A stretch of DNA of 64,000 bases from Blastobasis lacticolella (taxonomy: Eukaryota; Arthropoda; Insecta; Lepidoptera; Blastobasidae). Shown here piece by piece: positions 28,301 to 35,681 of this stretch. The stretch covers positions 8,014,001 to 8,078,000 of the forward strand of contig LR990060.1 of NCBI GenBank assembly GCA_905147135.1, in the 5' to 3' direction. The notes below the pieces were generated by a model, which saw only the letters and a list, made by a program, of their open reading frames with translations, did no database searches and was not told the DNA's origin. The stretch's first letter is position 1, and every line of letters begins with the position of its first letter. Both the position numbers and the translations under genes were made by a program.

Positions 28301-31300
28301 TACCGTTTGTAAGGTACAATACAGTGCCTATTTTGAAAATCTACGAGTATGTATGTTCAGGGGCCCAGCGGGTAATCCTATGACGTACACGTGTGAAGGT
28401 GGCACGGGTCGTTGGTTATAAATAACTGGGCATACAGTGATAACGCAAGCTGTACATAGTTAGAAATTGATAGACTCAATAAAGAAACGTAGCAAAGCGT
28501 TTATCATCAACATCAACAGCTCTTAAAAGTTCACTTTTAGCCTCCTACAAATAAGTGGAGATTATTTCACAATTTTACAGCATATAAATTATTTTTAAAA
28601 AGGTTACGTTATGAAGTTGTAATGATAATTACAAAACTGTAATTTATAATTACACTAAAGAAAACGCTGCTGCCCATTGCACGGCTGCAGATTACCGAGG
28701 TGCTAGCTAGTTAGCTTCCAACATCTGCGTTCAGAATCATTAGCACAAAATAGAGAACTAACAGAGAGTCCACTCACTGTTATCAGAATTTTCATACCAG
28801 CTTCAGCTTGCCTGTAGTAAGCGTAAAAATAATTTAGTGCTTTTTTTGCTTTTTTAAATTCATCGTCATCTAATTACATCATCAGACCCTGCGAATAATC
28901 TTTCCCTGAACTGGGAAAAGAGTGCCACGAGTCCTCGTCAAGATCAATACAACAAGCCCAAAACACGACAGCTTCACAAAAAAACATGTTCAAAGAAATC
29001 TAAATTAACAAATCATAGATGCTCAGAACGATAGCGACAATTTTCCGTCTACAGCATTAACAAAGTAGTTGTAGTAAAAAAGCTACACTTTATCAATGAA
29101 ACATCGCCAGAATTCGTATTAAATTGTTATTTTATTAACTCTGAAAGTGCGGGGTGAGCCGTGGGCGGAAACGATTAAGGGGGTCCGGAAACTATAAACA
29201 AACTCGACGCCACGAAAGCCGCGGAATAATCTCGGCCGACACGAACATGGCGCTAGCGCAGATGCGATGGGTGTCGGCGTGTGTGCCTGTAGCGAGTACA
29301 GTGCTTGCGATAATGTTATAACCTATTTCAACATTAAGTACGTATGAAGAATACGCCTGCTGTCTCTAGCCTAGTGAAATATTTAGCTAATGTTTTTACT
29401 TCTTACAATTTTTTACTAGGAACTATTTATATTGATAAATATTTCAGCTATTTTAAACTCGTAATTTTTAGTGTTTTTACAAAATTTAATGATATTTTAT
29501 TAAATGGAGCGGAAGTAGTTTACATAGACAGCAAAGAATACAAGGGTGTTAAAAAAACAACAAATAAAACTAAACGTCAAATATTAAAACAAGATTGAAA
29601 ATGTGTTTTCACTATGGACGACCTAGTGCCTCCTACGCGAGCTCTCACTTGCCACGGGAGGGCGCGATTACTCTAGGGTTAAATTACTGGATCACTATCT
29701 TATCTAACCAGATCTAGTCCCAAGTGATTTATCTTTGTTTCCCTGTTAAAAGATATGCTCGGAGTGTAGATATTTTCGTCAATCACAGTATGCTACAGTC
29801 TATAAAACCTTTTAAAAGCTGCATAGGAATATGAATTTTAAGAATTACGCACTTATGTACGTACGAGCGGTATGAGGCACATATTCAATCGGTGTGGAAG
29901 TGCTTGGGGAGGCTATATTTAGTAGAGGACGTCCTGCGGCTAAAATGGTGATCAATATGCTTGACGTTCTAGATAATATCATCATAGCATTAATATCCAG
30001 GTTGTGTTCGCACGAGGGCCCAGGGTCCGCCGTGACCATATCCAGGATTTGGCAGATCAGGTAATTACAGTAGAGCGACTGCCATCTGGCCTCCGTAACC
30101 CTCTGAAAGTTATCCTGGCCAGATTAGATCATGGTTACAAATTCAGTCGCCTGAATGAACTTGCAAGTTTCATCACAATGTTTTCCCTCACCGTAAGAGC
30201 ATTCTACTAACGTCCGTAAAGATATATCAGACATTACTAGTGTTATAGATATTTACCTACGGTCTTCTAAAATTTCGATATTGATGAAACAAGTTAATAA
30301 AATTTCGTTCAATATAGTTTATTAAAGAGTAAAGGTCATCCATCCTAGCTATAGCACACAAACTCTTTCGCGTTTAGAATATTAGTAGGATAGGAATGAA
30401 TATATCAGTGTACACGCGATGTGGGATGTGTTAACACCTTAAAGGTTTAGTTAAGAGTGTTTTATCACTCCTTACCTGACAAACAGAGGAAGAGTTAAAA
30501 TATATTGCGTTCCTAAAGGCAGTTGAGGCTCCCTAAAGTTATTATTTTTCTGGTTTAAAGTAAATAGTTCGAGTTTATGTTATTAGCAAATTTAAGTCGT
30601 GTTATAATTATGTTAAGATTGTGTGATTTCCGGAAGACGCAAGTTGGGTAGGCCCCGCACAAGGTGGACCGACGATCTAGTAAAGATCGCAGGTACCAGC
30701 TGGATGCGGAAGGCACAGGACCGGCCTTTGTAGAGATCTCTGGGGGAGGCCTATGCCCAGCTATGGTCGCCGTCCGGCTGATATAATGATGATGATGAAT
30801 AATTCTGTATCATAGTAGATATTTAATGTATTTAAAAAAAGAATGTTTTAAACTCTTCAATAAGTCTCAGGCCACCCAGCGGAAGACCTTCCCAAAAAGT
30901 TTTAGAAAGCACGCCTAATGAGTGGCGAGCTCAGATGTATTTTTTTCAAAAATACTACTACAGTAATTTAGTGTAGATTAATTTAATTTTTCTTTTGCAG
31001 AGTGACCGAAGTCCGCTCCAACGTCACCAGTGCCGGTCTTCTAACTGTCTTGGTGTCCATCATGGGTCCTTCCAGACCGTTCGCTTTACCGCGGGCACTA
31101 CCCCCAAGACTTTCTACTTCCGACCCGAGATACTTCTCCAATTGCTACGTGATCTTAGCAGTTTTCGCCAGAGGTTCTCTAGTAGCTCAAAAAGATACTC
31201 CGTGCCAATCTACCTTGGAAATTTCCATGGAAGGATTCCTCAGGGGACCATATGAAGTATGCGCCACATTATCGAAATATAAAGATGGAATGAGCCCAAT

Positions 31301-31556
31301 ATGTGTCGTCCCGCAGTTTTTGGAGTCGACAGGATCGTTGGAAATGAAGTCGGGTTTCAAGGGACTGAACACAGCGTTAGTCGGCGTGGCTCTTGGTCTG
31401 ATGGTCATCGTTGTAGGACTCATCTGGTTTGTGAGGAAGATGTTGAAGAAACCAGCAGAGTTTGAGACCCATCATAGATGTTTCCGGCCAGAACCAGTTC
31501 CTGATGAGAGCCCCCGAGCAAATTACGTCATGTTGACTGCAACGTCCAAGTTGTGA
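7134..31556 (+). CDS. LRR / FnIII-like single-pass membrane protein (ten exons, 5' end missing)
   Basis: Ten exons join in frame with GT-AG borders: 7134-7350, 8526-8644, 10180-10323, 11649-11796, 14178-14306, 16459-16650, 24521-24879, 25300-25502, 27724-27876 and 31001-31556 (2220 nt, 739 codons plus TGA). Residues about 15-316 are leucine-rich repeats of the LxxLDLxxNxI type. Residues about 317-375 form an LRR C-terminal cap (NPLNCDC, then two more Cys). An acidic linker follows to about 436, then a fibronectin-III-like region to about 665, a hydrophobic span at about 678-699 flanked by Arg/Lys, and a tail of about 40 residues with a YVML motif. Such proteins act as receptors or adhesion molecules at the cell surface. 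No start codon, signal peptide or LRR N-terminal cap was found, so the protein is incomplete here. Ligand and gene name are not recognisable. Confidence 0.88.
7485..8340. repeat. Repeat cluster in LRR gene intron (families G and C)
   Basis: 7485-7890 has the moth-type repeat bounded by GACTTTGTCCGCGT and AAATCCGTTGAATAG; similar ends occur at 20410-20720, 22190-22400, 46559-46960 and 48725-48910. 7985-8140 and 8145-8340 are two successive family C fragments in minus orientation, each ending with the block that reads CTCTGCCGG on the + strand. Confidence 0.6.
8526..8644 (+). CDS. LRR gene exon: LRR repeats
   Basis: The acceptor is CATTCCCAG and the donor AAG|GTAAGC. The exon enters in phase 1 and leaves in phase 0. 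It encodes two consecutive LRR segments (LPNNQLPAVP, then LDRLDLSNNKIHGLDPNAFK), the second a textbook 24-residue repeat. Confidence 0.9.
9065..9170 (-). repeat. Interspersed repeat family D fragment
   Basis: On the + strand it contains GTGGGTGATGCCCCTGGTAT and GCTTGTTTGCCACC, the reverse complement of blocks shared with 18628-18950 and 62840-63050. Family D is probably the 3' part of a LINE. Confidence 0.65.
10180..10323 (+). CDS. LRR gene exon: two LRR repeats
   Basis: This is a phase 0/0 exon of exactly 48 codons with acceptor CATTTCAG and donor AAG|GTGAGA. It encodes NLTYLDISDNQLTAVSPETF and a following repeat around LAVLRLRGNLLKV. A potential N-glycosylation site (NLT) lies on the repeat. 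Confidence 0.9.
10555..11340. repeat. Two LINE 3'-end fragments in opposite orientation, within an LRR intron
   Basis: 10555-10700 holds AGACAAACAGGCATGCGGGC followed by CACCTGATGG. 11032-11340 holds the reverse complement of the same block, with an otherwise different partner region. Both match the 3' end of the element at 171-835. Overlapping open frames here are repeat-derived, not exons. Confidence 0.6.
11649..11796 (+). CDS. LRR gene exon: two LRR repeats
   Basis: The acceptor is ATTTCCAG and the donor G|GTAAGA; the exon enters in phase 0 and leaves in phase 1. Repeats around LRELDLSGNALEGPLGP and LNTLQLSDNTFASIRRGAL are visible. The next two introns are also phase 1, a common pattern when repeats were added by exon duplication. 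Confidence 0.9.
12905..13113 (-). repeat. tRNA-headed SINE of a third family
   Basis: The reverse complement begins with GTGTCGCATAGCTTAAGGGA (A-box-like), then GAGTTCGATTCCC (B box). An AT-rich body follows, containing CTACTAGATGGC, a motif shared with SINE2 tails. It lacks a proper acceptor stem, so it is not called a tRNA gene. Confidence 0.55.
13755..13935 (-). pseudogene. LINE ORF2 C-terminal remnant (RTE-type)
   Basis: The reverse strand reads RRTDDRVKIAGTRWMRKAQD then RPPWRSLGE, the extreme C-terminus of a LINE polyprotein. The same sequence occurs at 30630-30800 on the + strand, where it is followed by GATGATGATGA. Confidence 0.65.
14178..14306 (+). CDS. LRR gene exon: LRR repeats with NLT glycosylation sites
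   Basis: A phase 1/1 exon with acceptor TTTTTCCAG and donor CAG|GTATTA. It encodes LTNLTHLDLHNNQIDVLEDY and LTNLTHLDLSHNEIVAVS, two nearly identical repeat starts in tandem, each with an Asn-Leu-Thr sequon. Confidence 0.92.
14504..14769. mobile_element. TA-flanked MITE, copy A (about 265 bp)
   Basis: Ends TA-GAGCTTGTCTAAGCT and AGCTTAGACGAGCTC-TA form terminal inverted repeats, extending into a GCGCCCCACTA / TAGTAGGGCGCG pair. A second copy in opposite orientation is at 41848-42103. The TA on both sides fits a Tc1/mariner-type target duplication. It lies about 200 bp after an LRR exon. Confidence 0.8.
15500..15760. repeat. LINE 3'-end debris
   Basis: Contains CTTACCACCAGGTGAGGTGG and GGTCAAATGCCTGG, plus a nearby inverted copy (GCCAGGCTTTTGACTGGTGG). 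Related blocks occur at 20460-20600 (minus) and 62740-62835 (plus). This is a common LINE tail in moth DNA. Confidence 0.5.
16190..16401. mobile_element. 212-bp hairpin MITE next to LRR exon 16459-16650
   Basis: The left arm (CTAATTACGT, then ATTGAAATTGTTACTTTTGC) is mirrored by the right arm (GCGAAAGTAACAATTTCAAT, then ACGTTATTAG). Arms are about 60 bp and imperfect. The right end is 57 bp upstream of the exon acceptor. Confidence 0.7.
16459..16650 (+). CDS. LRR gene exon: last LRR repeats
   Basis: A phase 1/1 exon of 192 nt with acceptor ACCCACAG and donor AAG|GTGAGT. It encodes LRRs around LLFHLDLSHNFLRSLSAEPL and LSELLLHDNDISMIDDGAL, ending LARLTVE, which continues into DNPLNCDC of the next exon. 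The splice therefore falls between the last repeat and the C-terminal cap. An imperfect hairpin element ends 57 bp before the acceptor. Confidence 0.92.
17914..18150 (+). pseudogene. LINE ORF2 fragment
   Basis: LSRVNDFYKAQVRSRLEYCT then HLWAGAP and QKRAMRIVDD match the same post-RT region as 273-830, on the + strand and more diverged. Truncated at both ends. Confidence 0.7.
18270..18535 (+). repeat. Family C repeat, plus copy
   Basis: Contains TGGGCAGCAGCGTTTTCCAT, TCAAGCGTGGAGATCATGGC and a GTGATGATGATG end. The 5' part carries an internal partial duplication of the TGGAGAT..TGGC block. Confidence 0.7.
18628..18950 (+). repeat. Family D repeat, plus copy
   Basis: Starts GATGGCAAACAAGCTCAC and includes CCAGGGGCATCACCCACGCG and GAACTCCATGTTGTAC, all shared with 62840-63050. 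Translation gives only broken frames. Confidence 0.65.
18956..19334. mobile_element. MITE-2, copy 1 (379 bp)
   Basis: Outer ends ATGAGCAGTTTTCCAATAGG and CCTACTGGAAAACCCCTCAT are inverted repeats. They continue inwards through AGATG.CGCC and TTTTGGTAAT over about 80 bp. Copies of 412 bp (34009-34420, opposite orientation) and 520 bp (56946-57465) share both ends, the block ACACTGGGTACGT and the core TTTTAGTTTAGTATT. No transposase. Confidence 0.85.
20410..20760. repeat. Family G and LINE-tail fragments
   Basis: GCGACTTCTTTTGCGTGGAC at the left and ATTGAGCCGTTTTTGCGTGA at the right match family G ends. A minus LINE tail (TTCTCACCTGGTCGTAAAGT) lies between, so one repeat has been inserted into another. 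Confidence 0.5.
20766..20860 (+). repeat. 95-bp hairpin-like repeat, copy 1
   Basis: AAACTTTCGTTGGGAACCAA near the left and CCAACGAACGTTCAGCGG near the right are partly inverted. The same unit recurs in the same orientation at 21273-21366, with a SINE1 between the two copies. Confidence 0.6.
20930..21236 (+). repeat. SINE1 copy
   Basis: tRNA-like head (GTCGGTAGCCGAGTG, then GTACCGGGTTAGAGCCCC), followed by the SINE1 body GTTATGTACATTAGCTGAA, ACCATTATCCAATCTGGT and the tail CGGGACATTAACGCCAAG. Near full length. Confidence 0.85.
21273..21366 (+). repeat. 95-bp hairpin-like repeat, copy 2
   Basis: Same unit as 20766-20860 (AACTTTCGTTGGGAACCAAT, then GCGAACGTTCAGCGG), in direct orientation about 507 bp downstream. 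Confidence 0.6.
21820..21930 (+). pseudogene. LINE reverse-transcriptase motif fragment
   Basis: In the frame reading GGGTGTACCCCAGGGAACTG the translation gives GVPQGTVVGP, the conserved RT block before the catalytic YxDD. The frame then breaks. Upstream 21580-21820 may be more of the same domain, shifted. Confidence 0.6.
22537..23040 (+). repeat. SINE1 copy split by an insertion
   Basis: The SINE1 head and body run 22537-22740, and the tail resumes at about 22937 (GGGTCACGGAAGTCAAATGG). Between them is an AT-rich insert starting AAAATAAAATAAAATAAAAT and containing a short tandem repeat (TTTGAGTATTATAATTAATA). Confidence 0.7.
23150..23300 (+). repeat. SINE1 tail fragment
   Basis: CCAATCTGGTCAGGTTCCCC through CGTGCGCGAGAGCA, without the tRNA-like head. 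Confidence 0.75.
23308..23567 (-). repeat. Family C repeat, minus copy, near full length
   Basis: Bounded by ATCATCATCACATCACAGCC and GCCGGACACCACACGGCC on the + strand. It is highly similar in reverse complement to 53670-53940. The frames it opens are shared by all copies and look fortuitous. Confidence 0.75.
24035..24180 (+). repeat. LINE 3' end with TTGTA tail
   Basis: AAGGTTGTCTGGTAGAGATC, GTGATAAGACCGCC and TTGTACTGCTT are followed by AATAAAG and a TTGTA/TATTG-type simple repeat. This is the standard 3' end of a widespread lepidopteran LINE. Confidence 0.6.
24236..24490 (-). repeat. SINE1 copy ending about 30 bp before an LRR exon
   Basis: The reverse complement carries the SINE1 head and body. 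On the + strand it ends CCACCGACGCTCC. Only about 30 bp separate it from the acceptor at 24520, so branch point and pyrimidine tract must lie in that remnant. Confidence 0.75.
24521..24879 (+). CDS. LRR gene exon: LRR C-terminal cap and acidic linker
   Basis: Acceptor CCTTCCAG, donor AAA|GTGAGT. It enters in phase 1, completing Asp of DNPLNCDC, and leaves in phase 0. The cap has the usual CxC...C...C layout: NCDC, then Cys in AVCATPP and KLCDDF. An Asp/Glu-rich stretch follows (for example ALDDDIYDQELDVPSEEDLP), probably an unstructured stalk. The reading frame stays open past the donor to about 25010, but the strong donor and in-frame joining to 25300 favour splicing. Confidence 0.92.
25300..25502 (+). 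CDS. LRR gene exon: first part of FnIII-like domain
   Basis: Acceptor TATACCCAG, donor AC|GTAAGT, phase 0 in and 2 out. VHLSWAL, RYRCTGVTVSRSG and the strand-like run ending IDPIEQYT resemble a fibronectin type III domain: a Trp in strand B and a Tyr-Thr near the end. The fold call is by eye and moderately sure; the exon call rests on splice phase and sites. Confidence 0.85.
25503..27723. other. LRR gene intron, mostly without recognised features
   Basis: Apart from a SINE2 copy it is AT-rich. About 27340-27620 is less AT-rich and looks unique. No frame fits the required phase 2 to 2 junction. Confidence 0.5.
26036..26225 (-). repeat. SINE2 copy
   Basis: On the + strand: GGACAAATTCACACGACGCC, then GGCCGGGAATCGAACCCGGG (reverse complement of a tRNA-like B box). 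SINE2 recurs at 52083, 54723, 56637, 58976, 61622 and 63297. Confidence 0.8.
27724..27876 (+). CDS. LRR gene exon: FnIII-like domain, second part
   Basis: Acceptor ATTCCCAG, donor AG|GTAAGA, phase 2 in and 2 out (51 codons). It encodes FCIALEEMDSADSPLALVLG and a Cys-Gly-Lys-Pro run before a charged end. The start TFCIALEEMD fits the closing strand of a fibronectin III fold. Confidence 0.85.
28266..28321. repeat. Perfect 26-bp inverted repeat with 4-nt loop
   Basis: The left arm at 28266-28291 (TATTGTACCTTACAAACGGT...) and the right arm at 28296-28321 are exact reverse complements, with loop AGGG at 28292-28295. It lies in the last LRR intron. No flanking transposon ends recognised. Confidence 0.95.
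29995..30205 (-). repeat. SINE1 fragment
   Basis: The + strand shows CCAGGGTCCGCCGTGACCAT, GGAGTAATTAC-like blocks and CACAATGTTTTCCCTCACCG, the reverse of the SINE1 body. The tRNA-like head is missing. Confidence 0.7.
30630..30800 (+). pseudogene. LINE ORF2 C-terminal remnant (plus copy)
   Basis: Reads GRPRTRWTDDLVKIAGTSWM then RKAQDRPL and a Trp-Ser-Pro-Ser end, followed by a GATGATGATGA simple repeat. It is cleaner than the minus copy at 13755-13935. Confidence 0.75.
31001..31556 (+). CDS. LRR gene last exon: membrane span and cytoplasmic tail
   Basis: Acceptor CTTTTGCAG. The first base completes an Arg codon and 184 codons follow to TGA. The extracellular part includes an NVTS sequon and a cysteine-containing beta-strand pattern. 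A hydrophobic segment (LNTALVGVALGLMVIVVGLI, then WFV) is followed by RKMLKK, the expected stop-transfer charge pattern. The tail ends shortly after NYVML, which fits the YxxPhi tyrosine sorting signal. No kinase or TIR domain is present. Confidence 0.93.
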
Positions 31557-31887
31557 GGGTATATGGGGATTTTCTAGTCTAACCAAGTTTCTCTGATACC
31601 GGTAGTAATATTTCGGTCAAGAGATTTAATTTTTTATAGTTTATTCCTTATACAATTCATTGTGTAACTTGTACGTCAATTCTCAGAGGTATAGACGAAC
31701 GTGAATAGAAACTTAAGTGCGTGATTTTTTCCTCGTCGAAGTTTTGAACAGGAAAATCGCCATGATCTATTGGAATTAAAAGTACAAGCACCTTTTGTAT
31801 GTAAAAAGTAAGTAGCTATGTAAAGTGTTTTCTAAGAAAAAAGACAAAACGAATGACAATGATGATAATGACCGTGAGCTGGGAGTC
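31557..31887 (+). other. Probable 3' untranslated region of LRR gene
   Basis: No further coding potential follows the TGA. No clear AATAAA occurs in the first 300 bp, so the transcript may run into the hairpin MITE at 31888-32141. Confidence 0.35.
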
Positions 31888-32141
31888 AAACTAGTAACAG
31901 ACGCTCAAATTTGGCTGGAGCCGACCAACCGTCAGTTGCAGTTGATATTAATCCTTACGCAGTATAAAATTAAGTCGCTTTTGGGTGAGGAGGACGTGGT
32001 CGAATATCCGACCAAGGTCGGCTTGCCTGCGCCTCCGAATTAAGCCAGATGTGAATTTATTTTGTACTTCGTAAGGATTAGTATCAACTGCCAGTGACGG
32101 TTGGTCGGCTCCAGCCAAAACGGAACTTCTGTTACTAGTTT
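31888..32141. mobile_element. 254-bp hairpin MITE just after the LRR gene
   Basis: Terminal inverted repeats of about 65 bp: AAACTAGTAACAGA, then TTGGCTGGAGCCGACCAACC, GCAGTTGATA.TAATCCTTACG. The right end mirrors this to TCTGTTACTAGTTT. The core (AGTATAAAATTAAGTCGCTT, ACCAAGGTCGG) recurs at 38855-38983. Confidence 0.85.
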
Positions 32142-34008
32142 AGTTGTCTTTTCTCCGATACATATAGTCTCTTATTGGCGGCATGTTTTCTATTTTACGC
32201 TTCTTTCTTCTATTAAAACGTACCTACTTTATGTAAATCGTCTCTCAGCTTCGTTTTTTGATGTATAAAAATTTACACATGTACGTATTGGTTAAATATT
32301 TGTACGTACATTAGAGGAAGTTGGGTGATGACGGAAAGAAGCGAGACATAGATTTATTGTTAGCAACAAATTTAGAATTGGTTTTTTCATTGAAATAATA
32401 GACTTCGATTTAGATCCCAAACTCTACACTCTGTTTCAAAACGTAAAACAACTAGTGTTACTACAAGTTTGCGTTGTTGACAACTGACTTTGTTTAAATC
32501 TTAAGATTGTTTTTTCCATTTGGGTTATCACAAAGTGAAAACCCATATTGGAGAGTCCAAGTTTTAAATATATTTTTATATCATTACACTGTGAAACAGT
32601 AGATATTGTAAGTTTTGTTTCTGGAAATGTAAACTACATTTACGTTGTTTTTTTTATTAAATTTTATAAGTTTTTCGTACTAATTGAGTGTGTCGAATGT
32701 ATTTTGGCGTAATTTTAAGAAAAAGAAAAGTTTATTATAATAATGTTTTCTCGATTGCCATAATATTTGATATGTTAAGTATAGATATTATGTACTAGTA
32801 TTTAATTTAATGTGAATCTTCGTTATTAACAGTTTAGTCTAGAAAGAGACTGAAATTCTAATAAATAGTCTAACATGGCTTTCGTAATCAGACTAAAATT
32901 TATCTTCTGTGAAGATTAGATTTTTTATGTATTTTTTACTAATGAATTAACACGAGGCTCCAATTCATATTTAAAATAATTTACAATATTCATATTTAAA
33001 TAAATAAATAACAATAAACACATTTGTCGTCCCGTGACTATGACGAATGTAACTGGATCGAAATATTATATAGGTTTGCAACGCAGTAAAGGGATTCATT
33101 AATCCCATTCATTAACAGTCCACCTGCAGTCTGTGGTCTTATCGGTCGGCCTGCCGTCCTAGGCCAATAACGTCTGCAATAGGCCTGCTGCGACGTCTGC
33201 GACTACACACTAGCAGTTGGGAAACAGTTTCTGTAAAATTGTGAACCTGAAGGCGCTCGACTGACGGTAGACAGGCCGGCCGATCGACTACCTGCTAATG
33301 TGTGTTTATTCGGCCTCAAGGCCACGAACTGTCCGGCCGATATCTGTCGACACTGGCCAGAATCGTCCAGCGGTCACACACTCTCAGTTCGTATTAGTCG
33401 TCAGGCCGACACCTTAAACGGAACTGTTAGTGTGTGAGCTATTGCGATTAACTGACAGACTGAAATCGTCCAGCGAACTGTTAATCTGTGGGGACCTTAA
33501 GTAAGCCGGAAAACACTCACACAATTTAGATAGGTACCTAAGGATGTTTGCACAAAAATATATTTTGTTTGCAATTAATATTTTGTATAGAAAACTCTTT
33601 TTAATACATACAGTGATTGTATCTCACATCATGAACCAATTTTCCTGCGCACGTTTTTATATTTTGTAAATGTTTCCAAGAACTTTGGTTCTGCTTTAAT
33701 TAGTTTAATAATACAATGTAAATAATAATTTATGGGACGCATTTTTTACAATAAAATATTAACAAATTATTTAAATTTCTTTTATTGTTTGTCGCTTTGC
33801 CCATAGTCGAAGGAGGCTATGCTTTGCATGGAAAAATATTTTTTCCTGTGATGCTTTGCCAAAAACTTCACAAAAACCAGCCAAGTGCGAGTTGAACTCG
33901 TATATGAAGAGTTGTGTACCATTAACACATTTTTTAAAGTTAGATTTGATTTTTAAGTAGAAACAATGTGTAGATATAAATTGAAAAAATATGAATAAGT
34001 AGCACAGT
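32142..34008. other. Intergenic, mostly AT-rich
   Basis: 32142-33070 is AT-rich without pattern. 33080-33500 is a GC-richer block with many short inverted motifs (CACACTAGCAGT, CTGTTAGTGTGTGAG, GCCGGCCGAT) that may be a decayed DNA transposon. 33860-33920 has a moth repeat fragment (CCAGCCAAGTGCGAGTTGAA). No gene. Confidence 0.45.
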
Positions 34009-34420
34009 AATGAAGAGTTTTCCAGTAGGTATTGTTGGTTTCAAAAGCATCAATAGATGGCGCTCCAACAATTTTGATAATCTTTTTTTAATCTGTATGA
34101 TGGTGGCAGTGATTTCATGCAGCCAACTAATACTAAACTTAAAAATAAATGTTTATTAATATAAACATAACTGTTAAAGGTTGAACGAAATGTAAAAATA
34201 AATATCTATAGAAGTTGGCACTATGTTCCATTATTATTAGAACCTCTAAAATGGTTGAAAACTATTGACAAATACATTATTGTCTAATACAACGTACCCA
34301 GTGTTTATATCCTATTTGCTAAGAATCTATATCAAGCGATTATCAATTACCAAAATTGTCGGGGCGCCATCTAGTAAGTGGTTACGAATGCTTTAGATAC
34401 CTATTGGAAATCTGCTCATT
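34009..34420. mobile_element. MITE-2, copy 2 (412 bp, inverted)
   Basis: Begins AATGAAGAGTTTTCCAGTAG and ends CCTATTGGAAATCTGCTCAT, the reverse arrangement of 18956-19334. The shared core includes GCAGCCAACTAATACTAAAC. Confidence 0.85.
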
Positions 34421-34539
34421 GAAACGCGCATCATCATCACACTCGTATTAGCACGAATCTGTTCTTATCTGGTGGGAAGCGTACCGAGCCTTCAATCTTG
34501 TTCGGACTTCAAGGAAACCTGAACCGGTACTCAACAAAA

Positions 34540-35490
34540 CGAAATATTAAATGAAGTATGTCGAACAACAACCTCATCATTTTTCTGTAGAGCATTTTTC
34601 CACGTCTCTCTATCGCGCGCCACTTTTATCCAGTTGAGACCAGCGTGTCGTTTAAGGTCATTAATTCGTCCACCTATCTGGTGGACGGCCTTCACCTCGC
34701 ATGATCACTCTGGGTCTTCATTCCAGTATTCTTCTGGCTCATCACTCCTTGCTCATTTTCGAAACGTGTCCTGCCCATCTCCATTTCAGTTTGTAGATAA
34801 CTTTGACAACATCCACAACCTTAGTTTTATTCATTATCCACTCGTTAGTTTTCTGAACTATCAAGGCTGTGAGTAAACCTGAACTTGATTTTTCGGTTAG
34901 TGTAGTCGTAGTCGTCTACATCCCCAACGTTAACACAGTCAAAACTACAGCAGGACACATTGATTGAAGAGCTTCGTTTTCATGTGTTGTATCTTCGACG
35001 AAAGAAATTATCAATGTCCTTATTGGTTTCATATGCAGACTATCCGTGTGAAATCCTGCATTCTACTTCGGCCGTCTGGTTTTCAATTATTATACCTGTC
35101 AACAATTTCAACAGGCATTTGAAATGTTTTTACAACGGGAGTATTGGTTATGATTTTTGTTTCGGCTTTATTCATCATTAGGATTATTTTTCGAGATTCC
35201 ATTTGTAATTCTTCTAACATTAATGCCATATCTTGGAAGTTGTTTTCAAAGAGCACAATGTCACCAGCAAATGTGGGGTTATTCAACCGTTCGCGATTAA
35301 CGTTCAGGCCTATTGTTTGTCGACATTCCTAAAGATATTTTTAAGGGCAGCAGTGAACAACTTAGGTCATACTTCTCTGCATAATTTAAAGGGTTCTGAC
35401 ATTATGTGTATCCTTATGGATGAGATATGTATCTCTTGGACCTACGTCCATGAGATACACCAGGTCTACACCTGAAACTAAAGTTGAACA
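34540..35490 (-). pseudogene. Decayed RTE-type LINE: RT domain to C-terminus
   Basis: The reverse strand at 35083-35286 encodes NNPTFAGDIVLFENN and MLEELQMESRKIILMMNKAE, the RT segment around the catalytic FADD, here FAGD. Further on, broken frames give KLKWRWAGHVSKMS and RAIERRGKML, the usual C-terminus. Frameshifts and stops separate the blocks, so it is dead. Confidence 0.75.
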
Positions 35491-35681
35491 TGAACCTGGA
35501 TATGAACCAAGACTCCGACTCCGACCTGACACCCTGATATGACTTAAGGTGTAGTAATATTACTGCGCCCCAGGAGAACGTGGGAAATAGGTGCCTACAC
35601 GTGGGTATATCAGGAAGAGTTCCCGGCGAGGGCAGCCTAAGCCGATGGTTTGACAATTAGACAACGATGTTAAGTCAGACG

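Larger units (their letters stand above)
28322..31000. other. Remainder of last LRR intron
   Basis: AT-rich with a GC-rich island at 29140-29300 that does not resemble the window's repeats. A SINE1 fragment (29995-30205, minus) and a LINE tail (30630-30800) are listed separately. The 84-codon frame at 29344 is AT-driven and unsupported. Confidence 0.5.

Noticed and set aside
28266..28321. Canonical microRNA precursor
   Set aside because: The duplex is fully perfect with a 4-nt loop and only 26 bp, which does not fit the bulged, longer stem of an animal pre-miRNA.
29344..29598. 84-codon + frame in the last LRR intron
   Set aside because: Composition is AT-driven (Lys, Asn, Ile, Phe) and it does not fit the intron's splice phases.
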